A stretch of DNA of 64,000 bases. It comes from RHLJ01 sp965222205 (GTDB lineage Bacteria > Bacteroidota > Rhodothermia > Balneolales > Balneolaceae). The stretch spans positions 2,170,001-2,234,000 of the forward strand of contig OZ244932.1 in NCBI GenBank assembly GCA_965222205.1, given 5' to 3'. The number at the start of each line of letters is the position of its first letter. Positions within the stretch are counted from its first letter, which is position 1. Of the stretch, positions 34,640 to 43,573 are shown piece after piece. The notes under the pieces were generated by a model. That model was given only the letters and a program-made list of their open reading frames with translations. It was not told the origin of the DNA and did not search any database. The translations under genes and the position numbers were made by a program.

Positions 34640-36031
34640 TTATTCTGTAAAACCACCCTTAGTCATCTTAATCGGGTCGAGAGCCTGATCCAGTTCTTCT
34701 TCCGATAAATCGGTCATCTCTTTTGCAACGTCTTTGAGTGCTCGGTTCTCTTTATATGCCTTTTTTGCAATTTTAGCAGCAAGATCATACCCAATGATTG
34801 GATTAAGCGCTGTAACTAAAATCGGGTTGCGACCAACCATATCTGCAATATTATCTTTCCGTACTGTGAGTTGTGAAACAGATCGGTCGGCCAGATTTCG
34901 AGCCGCATTTCCTAAAATTCTGATGGATTCGAGAAGGTTGTGGGCAACAACCGGCAACATCACATTGAGTTCGAAATTACCCATTTGCCCGCCAACGGTA
35001 ACCGCAGCATCATTCCCAATTACCTGCGCGCAAACCATGGCTACCGATTCTTCAATTACCGGATTTACTTTTCCGGGCATGATAGATGATCCCGGTTGAA
35101 GTGCCACCAACTGTACTTCTCCGATTCCACTATTAGGTCCTGAGTTCATCCATCTGAGATCATTGGCAATTTTCATCAAACTTACTGCTATGGTTTTGAG
35201 CTGACCGCTAAGTTCTACAGGAGCATCAACTGTTGCCTGGGCTTCGAAATGATTCTCAGCTTCTACAAAATCCTCCCCCGTAAGCTCAGATACTCGCTCA
35301 GCAAATAATTTGCCAAAATCAGGATGTGTGTTGATTCCCGTTCCTACTGCAGTTCCGCCCTGAGGTAATTCTTTCACCCGATCTAGAGCAGCTTCTACTC
35401 GTTGAATTCCCAATTCAAGCTGTCTGGCATATCCGCCGAATTCCTGCTCAATGGTTACTGGCATAGCGTCCATCAAATGCGTACGACCGGTTTTTACCAC
35501 ATCAGCGAACTCTTTTCCTTTTTCAATGAACGTATCATGGAGATGTTTAAGCGCCGGAATCAATTCATTTTTAACTGATAATAATGCTGAAATCCGGATT
35601 GCTGTTGGGATTACATCGTTTGAGCTTTGACCGAAATTCACATGATCGTTAGGATGAATATTTGCATCAGTTCCTGATTTCATTTCATTCGCCAAATGAC
35701 TGATTACCTCATTAGTATTCATATTACTTGAGGTACCGGAACCGGTTTGGAAAATATCGATTACAAATTCTTTATCGTGTTTTCCATCTACAACTTCCTG
35801 AGCTGCCTGATTAATAGCTTCAGCTATTTCATCATCTAATAAACCCAGCTTGTTATTTGTCAACGCCGCTGATTTCTTTATATATCCTAAAGCCTGGATA
35901 AATTCTCTGCTGAATCGTATTCCACTTATTGGAAAATTATCATGCGCACGTTGTGTTTGTGCTCCATATAAAGCTTCAGCGGGGACTTTAACCTCCCCCA
36001 TTGAGTCTTTTTCAATTCTATAATCGCTCAT
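34640..36031 (-). CDS. fumC: class II fumarate hydratase
   Basis: Interconverts fumarate and malate in the TCA cycle. The 463-residue homotetrameric class has the signature GSSIMPGKVNP (about residues 315-325), with TGSGTSSNMNTNEV, NDVIPTA and the catalytic His segment KTGRTHLMDAMP also present. AGAGG lies upstream of the ATG at a normal distance. The neighbouring E1 gene is downstream across 149 bases in which I see no strong terminator. Confidence 0.97.
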   Translation of the reverse strand: MSDYRIEKDSMGEVKVPAEALYGAQTQRAHDNFPISGIRFSREFIQALGYIKKSAALTNNKLGLLDDEIAEAINQAAQEVVDGKHDKEFVIDIFQTGSGTSSNMNTNEVISHLANEMKSGTDANIHPNDHVNFGQSSNDVIPTAIRISALLSVKNELIPALKHLHDTFIEKGKEFADVVKTGRTHLMDAMPVTIEQEFGGYARQLELGIQRVEAALDRVKELPQGGTAVGTGINTHPDFGKLFAERVSELTGEDFVEAENHFEAQATVDAPVELSGQLKTIAVSLMKIANDLRWMNSGPNSGIGEVQLVALQPGSSIMPGKVNPVIEESVAMVCAQVIGNDAAVTVGGQMGNFELNVMLPVVAHNLLESIRILGNAARNLADRSVSQLTVRKDNIADMVGRNPILVTALNPIIGYDLAAKIAKKAYKENRALKDVAKEMTDLSEEELDQALDPIKMTKGGFTE

Positions 36032-36134
36032 TTATATCCTCTTTTTGGCTAAAAAATTCTATTGGTAAGGTAAGAGTAAATCTTGAAAATTGGGTGATTT
36101 TTCAAACTATTAAAAATCAGGAAGAGAAGTAGAT

Positions 36135-37256
36135 TCAGAGCTTCTTGGAATACATTCGATAGGTTTTGTCGAGGCTAGCTCCCAGTCTTTCAGCGGTTCT
36201 GATCATATCCGGATTACTGGCAAGTACCCAACTCAATTCAGAAGTATCAATCCCTCTTGGCAATGCCTTCTCAATTGCTGACTGATGAAGAAGAGCATCA
36301 ATTCCTCTTCCACGAACTTCCGGAAGCACCCCCATCAAAGCTGTACGGTATCTTTTGATTTTTCTACGTCCGAATAACAACTTAAAAATTCCAAAAGGAA
36401 ATAAATTCCCGTTCATTTTTTTAAGAATGATATTCAAATCCGGAAGACCAATAGAAAAAGCTACCGGTTTTCCATCCATTTCTGCAATGTGAGCAAGGTC
36501 GGAATCCAGAATCAACTTAAAATCGTCTGCGGTAGCTGCAAGTTCTTCTTTTGTAAGAGGAAGAAAACCCCAGTTATTTTTCCAGGTTTCGTTGTAGATC
36601 GAACGAACTATTTCTACCTCATCATAAATCTTTTTCAGATTTAAAGGCCGGATTTTTAACCCCGGATTTCTTTTCAAAACAATCTGTTTGGCCCTTTTAC
36701 TTCGTTCCAGATCAGCAGAGTCCTTATCAATAATATAGGCTAACAAATCCATTGCTTGTTCATAGCCTGCCGAAGTAACCAGTTTTTCGTAATAGGGTTT
36801 GGTATATGGCATCAGGATGTAAGGATCTTTATCGAATCCGTCCACCAAAAATCCCAACATATCCATCATTCCCGGATTGGTAGGGCCAAGCACATCTTCC
36901 ATGCCTTTATCCCGAAGCCAGTCTTCGGCTACTCTGAAAAGTAAATCTGCGGTTGGCTGGTGATCAATACATTCAAAAAAACCAAAATGACCGGTTTTTC
37001 TATTGTGATATTCATTAAAGCGATGATCAACCACCGCTGCAATACGCCCGGCTACTTCACCTTTATGTTCTGCTATAAATAAAATGATTTCTGCATTGTT
37101 GAAGAATGGATTCTTCTCGGTACTGATGAGCTTCTTTTGATCCATTCTTAACGGTGGGACAAAGTGACTGTCTGTTTTATAATGATCGTATTGAAATTCT
37201 ATGAATTTCTTTCTCTCATTATCGGTGGTAACAACAGTAACTCCGCTCGTACTCAT
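36135..37256 (-). CDS. GNAT-superfamily protein, candidate bacterial ceramide synthase (bCerS)
   Basis: The 373-residue product has an N-terminal segment with VTVVTTDNERKKFIEFQYDHYK, the conserved motif GPTNPGMMDMLGFLVDGFD (about residues 119-137) and a C-terminal GNAT-like domain (MGVLPEVRGRGIDALLHQSAIE, about 315-335, a typical acetyl-CoA loop R/Q-x-x-G-x-G/A). It lies 12 bases after the serine palmitoyltransferase gene. In Caulobacter, bCerS is a GNAT-related protein near Spt, and Bacteroidota carry similar Spt neighbours. The assignment rests on this context and on resemblance to YghO-type proteins; it could also be another acyltransferase. Confidence 0.6.
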   Translation of the reverse strand: MSTSGVTVVTTDNERKKFIEFQYDHYKTDSHFVPPLRMDQKKLISTEKNPFFNNAEIILFIAEHKGEVAGRIAAVVDHRFNEYHNRKTGHFGFFECIDHQPTADLLFRVAEDWLRDKGMEDVLGPTNPGMMDMLGFLVDGFDKDPYILMPYTKPYYEKLVTSAGYEQAMDLLAYIIDKDSADLERSKRAKQIVLKRNPGLKIRPLNLKKIYDEVEIVRSIYNETWKNNWGFLPLTKEELAATADDFKLILDSDLAHIAEMDGKPVAFSIGLPDLNIILKKMNGNLFPFGIFKLLFGRRKIKRYRTALMGVLPEVRGRGIDALLHQSAIEKALPRGIDTSELSWVLASNPDMIRTAERLGASLDKTYRMYSKKL

Positions 37257-37268
37257 ATTAGAACGGGT

Positions 37269-38501
37269 TTATTCGGCGGAGTGGCCATTATTGTCAATTA
37301 AACCGTGTTTAAGTCCAATTTTTCGGAAAGCTTCAAGGATTTGGTTTAAATGATCATCGGTATGACTTGCCATGTAGCTGGTTCGCAGTAGTGACTGCCC
37401 CTGAGGAACAGCCGGAGGAATTACCGCATTAGTGTATACTCCTTCTTCAAACAAATCTTTCCAGAACTGAAAACACTTCATCATATCACCAATTACTACC
37501 GGGATAATAGGTGATTCGCTGGTCCAGACATTGAAACCAAGATTGTTCAACTCAGTTCTCATATAAAGTGAAATTTCTTCAAGCCTCTTCACTCTCCAGG
37601 GCTCTTCCTGTAAAATTTCCAATGCCTTTAATACGGTTGCGACATTTGCCGGAGGCATCGAAGCACTGAAGATATGTGCAGGAGAGTGGTGTCGGATAAA
37701 TTCAATAACGGGTCTTTCACCAACTAAAAATCCTCCTAGGGATGCAAAAGATTTTGAGAATGTCCCACTAATCAGATCCACCTGATCCGTTAATCCAAAT
37801 ACAGATGCAGAACCGCGACCACCATCACCAATAACACCCACAGCATGGGCATCATCCAGATAAAGACGAGCATCAAACTCTTTGGCAAGTGCAACCAACT
37901 CTGGAATTTTGGCAAGCGTACCCGACATGGAGAATACTCCATCGGTAATAATAATCTTTCCCGCATCAGGATCTGCTTTTTCCAGCATCTTACGAAGTTG
38001 CCCCATATCGTTATGCTGATAACGAATAGTTTTTGCATTAGAAACCAAGGTTCCAACAACTATACAGGCATGATTGTCTCGATCGGAGAAAATCAGGTCA
38101 TTACGAGCAGCAATAGTTTGAATAGATCCTTCATTCGTTTGATAGCCGGTACTAAAAAGTACGCAGGATTCTTTCCCTAGAAATTTCGCAAGCTTTTCTT
38201 CAAGCTCTAAATGAATATCTAAAGTCCCATTCAGGTAACGTGAACCTGTACAGCCGGTGCCGTATTTAGTTAGGGCGTCCTGAGCAGCTTTGATGGTTCG
38301 CTGATCGTTGGTTAACCCAAGATAGTTATTCGAACCTGCCATGATTACCTCATGACCCTCAATCTCTACAATGGTACCATCAGTAGCTTCCAATGGCTTG
38401 AAATATGGGTATAAACCCATTGCTTTAACTTCATCAGCCTTCGTAAAGTTGTACGCTTTTAAAAAAATATCTTGTTTAGCTGCTTTTTTACTATCACCCA
38501 T
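37269..38501 (-). CDS. serine palmitoyltransferase-like PLP enzyme
   Basis: Alpha-oxoamine synthase family, predicted to condense serine with acyl-CoA to 3-ketosphinganine. ATG at 38501 has AAGGA about eight bases upstream; the in-frame TTG at 38519 is not needed. Signatures: LYPYFKPLEATDG, MAGSNNYLGLTN, YGTGCTGSRYLNGT, the D-x-H of YLDDAHAVGV and the PLP-lysine in TFSKSFASLGGF (Lys250 from this start). KBL and AONS are paralogous alternatives, but the YPYF N-terminus and the neighbouring GNAT gene favour Spt. A promoter is predicted just upstream. Confidence 0.82.
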   Translation of the reverse strand: MGDSKKAAKQDIFLKAYNFTKADEVKAMGLYPYFKPLEATDGTIVEIEGHEVIMAGSNNYLGLTNDQRTIKAAQDALTKYGTGCTGSRYLNGTLDIHLELEEKLAKFLGKESCVLFSTGYQTNEGSIQTIAARNDLIFSDRDNHACIVVGTLVSNAKTIRYQHNDMGQLRKMLEKADPDAGKIIITDGVFSMSGTLAKIPELVALAKEFDARLYLDDAHAVGVIGDGGRGSASVFGLTDQVDLISGTFSKSFASLGGFLVGERPVIEFIRHHSPAHIFSASMPPANVATVLKALEILQEEPWRVKRLEEISLYMRTELNNLGFNVWTSESPIIPVVIGDMMKCFQFWKDLFEEGVYTNAVIPPAVPQGQSLLRTSYMASHTDDHLNQILEAFRKIGLKHGLIDNNGHSAE

Positions 38502-38537
38502 ACGGTTGATCCTTACCAAATTTTCTAAATAAACATT

Positions 38538-38568
38538 GCAATATAGCTAGTATTGAATTCCTTTCAAA
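38538..38568 (-). promoter_or_regulatory. possible promoter of the spt-GNAT unit
   Basis: On the minus strand TTTG (38565-38568) is followed after 19 bases by TATATTGC (38538-38545), a -7 box with two mismatches to TAnnTTTG. The distance to the spt ATG is 36 bases. Confidence 0.35.
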
Positions 38569-38588
38569 TTGAATGGCTTTAAGACTTG

Positions 38589-39719
38589 CTAGTGACTGCC
38601 TTCATAATTTTCTACTACCTGCCGAAGGTACGAAATATATCGTTCAGCAACCTTGTTCCATGCAAAGTTTTGCTCAACATAGCTCCTGCTTTGTTCCCCT
38701 AATTCCTGAGCTCCGTTTCGAAGAACCTCATCAATTTTCCGGGCAAATAGTTCTGGTTCATAAATTGGGATTTTATACCCATTCATTCCATCCTCAACAA
38801 CATCTTTAATTCCTTCCAGGTCGGAAGCTACTGCCGGGGTTGACGCGAGATTTGCTTCAAGCAACACAATTCCAAATCCTTCCATGTCTCCAGACACCGG
38901 TACGTTCGGCATGACGAACAAGTCTGCAGCTGAATAGGCTTTCTTCAACACTTCATCAGGTTGTTTACCAGCCAACAAAATTTTGTCTTTATAGGGTAAA
39001 TCTGAGCATGTATTAATCAGGTTTTCGTGCTCAGGTCCATCTCCGATCGCCAGATAAACTACTTCAGAATTAATTTTTGGAAGAACCTCTTTTATAAACC
39101 ACTCATGCCCTTTTCGCTTTACCTGCCTGCCAACGGTAAGCAGAACATGTTTCCCGGATAAGCTGATTGAGAATGTGTTTTCGAGTGTCTTCAAGGCTTC
39201 TTCACGTTCGGGTACTTCTTTGAAATCAGACATATCAAACCCATTGGGAAGGGCAATTCCCTTCTCAGGATTCATTCCTCTCTTAATGCATTCCTCTCTG
39301 GTGGCCCTGGAAACCGAAATCACTCCATCCAAAGCATCAAATACTTTCGGAACAAACTTCTGATAAATACCAATGGGCATTTTTACATCCTGGCCGTGAT
39401 TAATAGTTACCATCGGAACATCTACTCTGGATCTGGTGATTTTAGCCAGACTTGCTGTCACCATTGAAGAGAAAAGAATTACATCCGGCTTAAACTCGTC
39501 CACAATGCCTGGTAACTTTCTGGCTAATCTGGCAAGAAAGAATGACGTTCTAATTTCAATCCCCTTCCATGGCGCATGCTGGATTATGGTTTTTATTTCA
39601 ACATCGTCTCTTTGCTCCAGCTCCTCCACTAACTGCATGCTAACCCGCTGCATCCCACCAATACTTTTTAGAGGTGCGTTTTTTGGCGGATGAAGATGTG
39701 AAATATAGAGTATTCGCAA
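38589..39719 (-). CDS. GT4 glycosyltransferase
   Basis: GT-B enzyme that probably extends a glycolipid head group. The 376-residue product shows the N-terminal ISHLHPPKNAPLKSIGGMQRVSMQL (Gly-rich acceptor loop) and a donor domain with LLTVGRQVKRKGHEWFI, VYLAIGDGPE and AADLFVMPN. The E-x7-E region is MEGFGIVLLEA, and it ends AWNKVAERYISYLRQ. It has no signal or membrane segment. It begins two bases after the stop of the upstream GT4 gene at 39722, so the two form a unit placed next to the spt gene. Confidence 0.87.
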   Translation of the reverse strand: MRILYISHLHPPKNAPLKSIGGMQRVSMQLVEELEQRDDVEIKTIIQHAPWKGIEIRTSFFLARLARKLPGIVDEFKPDVILFSSMVTASLAKITRSRVDVPMVTINHGQDVKMPIGIYQKFVPKVFDALDGVISVSRATREECIKRGMNPEKGIALPNGFDMSDFKEVPEREEALKTLENTFSISLSGKHVLLTVGRQVKRKGHEWFIKEVLPKINSEVVYLAIGDGPEHENLINTCSDLPYKDKILLAGKQPDEVLKKAYSAADLFVMPNVPVSGDMEGFGIVLLEANLASTPAVASDLEGIKDVVEDGMNGYKIPIYEPELFARKIDEVLRNGAQELGEQSRSYVEQNFAWNKVAERYISYLRQVVENYEGSH

Positions 39720-39721
39720 TT

Positions 39722-40879
39722 CTATCCTTTCTTAGAATTCTTAAGTACTTCCCGATAATTTTTTACCAATCCCGCATTAATTGAATCCCATTCGTATTCC
39801 ATCGCCATCTTACGGGATGTTTTTCCCATTTTAATCCTCAAGTCGTGATCTGAAACTACTTTCTCTAATTGTTTCGTGAAGTCATCCACATTTTCTTTTT
39901 TAGCCCAAAAACCGTTCACTCCACTATCAACTAACGACTTACTTCCAATAGCATCCGCCACGATACAGGGTAGTCCGCTCGACATTGCTTCCAGAGTAAC
40001 ATTACCAAAGGTTTCGGTGTGCGATGGGAAGAGAAAAATATCCGCACTGGCATAAGCCCGGGCTAAGTCCTCACCTTTAGCAAATCCTGTAAAATGCCCG
40101 TTTGGTAAAAGCTGTTCGGCTTCTTTTCTGGCTTGTCCATCACCTACGATCAGAGCTCGAACTTTTGGGTATTTTTTCTGAATCCGGTTTACACTGTCTA
40201 TATAAGTGCGAAGTTCTTTTTCCCAAACAAGCCGGGATACAAAAGTGACTACAATATCATCGTCATCAAAGCCTACACTTCTGCGCCACTCTATATCTCT
40301 TTTGGATGGATCAAATCGGTGTGTATCAATTCCCCGTGCCCAGATTTTCATAGTGCCAGGAATTCCTTCATTGTGCAGTTCATCAATCATTGATTGAGAA
40401 GGCACATAGGTATGAGCAAACTGCTTATAAAACCATTTCATCAACATTTTGAATGGTTTTTTGATTGGGTTTAAATACGTCGCGTAATAGTCAGCGTAGC
40501 TGAGAAAATGAGTGTGATAAGAAGTTACTTTAGGAATCTCATGTTTCTTCGCCCAGCGCAATGCTCCGATACCAAGTCCATCAGGTGTGGCAATATGAAT
40601 CAGAGTCGGGTTAAACTCTTGTAGTCTTTTTTTTGCTGAACGGGAAAAATGAGTTGCAATACGATACTCCTCCCTCCCCGGCACTAACATTGGAATTGAA
40701 GGAGTGACCACTAATTCCCCGCAATGATCGATAGCGGGATTTTTAACACTTGGCCCAAATACCAATACAGGTATATCCTGACTCTCAAGGTAGTGAACCA
40801 ACTTGTTTAGGGTAAGAGAAACGCCATCTCTGATGTGATTGTAATTACCCGTAAAAAGAGCAACTCGTAGTTCTGTCAT
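39722..40879 (-). CDS. GT4 glycosyltransferase, lipid alpha-mannosyl/glucosyl-type
   Basis: 385 residues with the N-terminal ALFTGNYNHIRDGVSLTLNKL motif found in SqdX, MgtA and other glycolipid-forming GT4 enzymes. It also has HIATPDGLGIGALRWAK, SYHTHFLSYADYY, TFVSRLVWEKELRTYIDSV and the E-x7-E loop HTETFGNVTLEAMSSGLP. Likely acceptors are membrane lipids such as diacylglycerol or ceramide; the donor sugar is not determined. It is the first gene of the GT4 pair, divergent from the SDR gene across 105 bases. Confidence 0.87.
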   Translation of the reverse strand: MTELRVALFTGNYNHIRDGVSLTLNKLVHYLESQDIPVLVFGPSVKNPAIDHCGELVVTPSIPMLVPGREEYRIATHFSRSAKKRLQEFNPTLIHIATPDGLGIGALRWAKKHEIPKVTSYHTHFLSYADYYATYLNPIKKPFKMLMKWFYKQFAHTYVPSQSMIDELHNEGIPGTMKIWARGIDTHRFDPSKRDIEWRRSVGFDDDDIVVTFVSRLVWEKELRTYIDSVNRIQKKYPKVRALIVGDGQARKEAEQLLPNGHFTGFAKGEDLARAYASADIFLFPSHTETFGNVTLEAMSSGLPCIVADAIGSKSLVDSGVNGFWAKKENVDDFTKQLEKVVSDHDLRIKMGKTSRKMAMEYEWDSINAGLVKNYREVLKNSKKG

Positions 40880-40984
40880 AAAAGTTTAAAAGCAAAATCC
40901 AGATTCGTATCTTCTACTCTATTAACCGGCCTTAGTTTCTAACTGGTTAGGTTCGCAAAATTTAATCCGAAAATATACGCATTT

Positions 40985-41962
40985 ATGAAAGTCTTTGTAA
41001 CCGGTGGTACCGGATTTGTTGGAAGTCACCTGGTGGAAGCTCTAATTGCGGATCCAAACTACACTGAAGTGCGATGTTTAGTAAGAACTTCTGACAAGTG
41101 GCTTACCGGATTAAACTTTACAAGAGTTAAAGGAGATTTATTTGATCTTCAGGCCATAGGTAAAGCCCTGGATGGTATTGATATAATTTTTCATAATGCA
41201 GCTGTGCTTCGGGCTCCATCAAAAAAAGCATTTACCCGCGCCAATGTAGAGGCTACTGAAAACCTTGTTCGAATTGCTCAAAAAAAAGGAATCAAGAATA
41301 TTGTTATTACCTCTTCTCTTGCAGGAGTTGGACCAAGTTCAGGAATTCCGCTCACAGAAAAAGCACGAATGAATCCGGTAAGTATGTATGGCGAATCTAA
41401 AAAGGAGATGGAGACGATAATCCACAAAATTGCAGGGAAATCTGACAGTATAAAGATTGTTCGTCCACCCGCGGTTTATGGGCCTCGAGAGTCTGATATT
41501 TACACCTTCTTTAAAACCTTTAATACCGGAATATGCCCGATGGTTGGAGACGGGAACCATCCTACTCTTTCGTTAGTATATGTGAGCGATTTAGTACATG
41601 GAATTATGCTTTCAGCCAAAAAAACAGATCCGGGTGTTCATACCTACTTTTTAGGGGGAGTTCATGAAGAGTATTCCTGGAATCAAATTCGCAAGATTAC
41701 CTCTATAGTTATGGGCAAGAAAGCAATTCCCGTTAAACTGAAATCAGACTGGGTAAAAAAGTTAGCTTCCGTGGTTGAAAACACTGCATCATTATTCGGA
41801 AAGTACCCCGTTCTAAATAAAGAAAAAGCAAACGAGATGGTGCTCGAATGGGTTTGTTCGTCTGATAAAGCCAGAAAGGAACTTGGTTATAATCCTGAGG
41901 TTACAATCCAGGAAGGACTTTCCCGAACCATTCGTTGGTACAAGAAACACAATTGGCTATAA
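40985..41962 (+). CDS. extended SDR NAD(P)-dependent oxidoreductase, candidate CerR-like ketosphinganine or ceramide reductase
   Basis: 325-residue extended SDR with TGGTGFVGSHLVEAL at the N-terminus, HNAAVLRAPSKKAF, ITSSLAGVG and the catalytic YGESK (YxxxK). It resembles HpnA/3beta-HSD-like reductases more than sugar epimerases. In Caulobacter the third ceramide gene, CerR, is an epimerase-like SDR. Proximity to Spt, the GNAT protein and two GT4 genes makes that role plausible here, but isoprenoid, hopanoid or flavonoid-type alternatives remain open. The secreted Ig/propeller gene follows after six bases. Confidence 0.65.
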   Translation: MKVFVTGGTGFVGSHLVEALIADPNYTEVRCLVRTSDKWLTGLNFTRVKGDLFDLQAIGKALDGIDIIFHNAAVLRAPSKKAFTRANVEATENLVRIAQKKGIKNIVITSSLAGVGPSSGIPLTEKARMNPVSMYGESKKEMETIIHKIAGKSDSIKIVRPPAVYGPRESDIYTFFKTFNTGICPMVGDGNHPTLSLVYVSDLVHGIMLSAKKTDPGVHTYFLGGVHEEYSWNQIRKITSIVMGKKAIPVKLKSDWVKKLASVVENTASLFGKYPVLNKEKANEMVLEWVCSSDKARKELGYNPEVTIQEGLSRTIRWYKKHNWL

Positions 41963-41968
41963 TAATCT

Positions 41969-43507
41969 ATGATCAAACGCACCGCTTTACTTTTTACTTT
42001 CTTATTTAGCCTGGGACAAGCTTTCGGTCAAAATCAAATTATCCAGGATTACAGCCGGGTTCTGAATATCCCAAATGTAAAAACGATGGAAGCTTCCTCA
42101 TCTCATCTTTATGTGCTTTCTGAGACGGAGGGGATGGCGGTTTTTCGGACTTATGAAGATTCCCTGCAATGGCTTTATACTTCGTCGGGGATGCAACGCC
42201 GCGGCAATGTGATCGATACAGATATTCGCTTTGCTTATTTATATGGGGATGCCCGAAGACTAACTGTGCTTGAACCAACTTCGGTGCTTGGAGTTTACTC
42301 TTCTACTCTTCTGCCTGCACGGCCTTTGGGAGTTGCCCGACTTCAAAACGATTTATATGTCGCTCTCGGAAGTGAAGGCCTGGGAAGGCTTTCGTTAGCT
42401 ACTCCCGAAACCGTAGATTCTGAAGCAGAGTTAGTAGCAAATGATATCATTGGGCGGGCAAATGTTCTGGACGTAGCATCCTCTATTATCAGTAACCAAC
42501 TTTTTGTGCTTACGAGTGATTCCAGAATTCATGTTTTTGTAATTGAGGAAGGAGAATTTGGACTCGAATCTACCGTAGAATTAGGAGCTCAACTACATCA
42601 TCTTTTCCTGGATGAAGGTTTGATATGGGCGGCTTCGAGAGCAGGACAGATTTTTGAAGTAAATGCGAATGGACTAGGAAAAAACCTTGGAAATATTGAA
42701 GAATCAGTCACCGATTTGGTGAGCTGGAGAAACCATGTATTTGCAAGAGGTGCTTCCGGTAAAATCTGGATTTCTACTAATGAACAGCGATTCCAGCCCT
42801 GGAAAGCAGAACCTTCTCCAACGAATCACATCACCAAAAGCAGCTATACGGTTTGGTTGAATATCTTTAACAAACTTAGCCCCCTCAAAATCGGAGAAGC
42901 TGTTGAGCCTTCTTCATTGAATCAGCCTCAATATCCGGCTCAGTTAAAGATTAAAACCATCGAAAATTTAATCCTTACCTATCCAAAACCTCTTTTACTG
43001 GGGGTTGAACTTGAAGGGAATTATCCACCCGTTGATGTTGAATTCACCTACCGTTCGAATGTGAATAATGCTTCGCTCAAAAAGCAGGGTTTGTACTGGC
43101 AACCAACTGTGAATCAGGTTGGATATAACTGGTTTACGATTATCGCATCCAACTCTAAAGGCGAAGTAGACAGCGTGCGATTTTCGGTGGATGTGAGAAC
43201 TTTCAATGCTCCACCACGGTTCAGCCCAGTTCGAAATTCTTCTATTGTAGTGAATGATCCTTACGAAATCACTTTTAATGCCGTTGACCCGGAAAATCCA
43301 GAGGGATCACTAATTCGATACTTAGGAGTTGATTTACCGGAGGGAGCTAATCTTGATGAACGTACCGGTCGCTTTACCTGGACCCCTTCCGAGCGACAGG
43401 TTGGCGAAACTACTTTCCGGGTAATAGCCACCGATGCTCAGGGCGCGGCAACCTCTCAGGATGTCACGCTTACCGTAATTGATATTTCGAGGGAAGGACA
43501 GGAATGA
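41969..43507 (+). CDS. secreted beta-propeller and Ig-like (He_PIG) protein
   Basis: Signal peptide MIKRTALLFTFLFSLGQAFG with cleavage before QNQ. Residues about 28-300 are beta-rich and propeller-like (YSSTLLPARPLGVARLQ; YVALGSEGLGRLSLATP). They are followed by two or three Ig-fold segments; the last (PEGANLDERTGRFTWTPSE) is a classical putative-Ig/cadherin-like He_PIG motif. Such proteins sit on the surface or are exported and bind ligands or glycans. There is no visible C-terminal sorting domain. It is transcribed just behind the SDR gene. Confidence 0.78.
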   Translation: MIKRTALLFTFLFSLGQAFGQNQIIQDYSRVLNIPNVKTMEASSSHLYVLSETEGMAVFRTYEDSLQWLYTSSGMQRRGNVIDTDIRFAYLYGDARRLTVLEPTSVLGVYSSTLLPARPLGVARLQNDLYVALGSEGLGRLSLATPETVDSEAELVANDIIGRANVLDVASSIISNQLFVLTSDSRIHVFVIEEGEFGLESTVELGAQLHHLFLDEGLIWAASRAGQIFEVNANGLGKNLGNIEESVTDLVSWRNHVFARGASGKIWISTNEQRFQPWKAEPSPTNHITKSSYTVWLNIFNKLSPLKIGEAVEPSSLNQPQYPAQLKIKTIENLILTYPKPLLLGVELEGNYPPVDVEFTYRSNVNNASLKKQGLYWQPTVNQVGYNWFTIIASNSKGEVDSVRFSVDVRTFNAPPRFSPVRNSSIVVNDPYEITFNAVDPENPEGSLIRYLGVDLPEGANLDERTGRFTWTPSERQVGETTFRVIATDAQGAATSQDVTLTVIDISREGQE

Positions 43508-43521
43508 TCTTTCTTTTTTTA

Positions 43522-43573
43522 AGTCATCGTGAGGATACCTCCGAAGGATCCTTGCTAGGTTTTGATTATGACT
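43522..43573. repeat. GTCAT-family palindromic repeat overlapping the mutY start
   Basis: A 52-base element with terminal inverted repeats AGTCAT (43522-43527) and ATGACT (43568-43573). It encloses a hairpin AGGAT-A-CCT-CCGA-AGG-ATCCT (43532-43552, eight pairs with one bulged A). The terminal ATG is the start codon of mutY. The ends match those of the element at 44652-44760. Confidence 0.55.
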
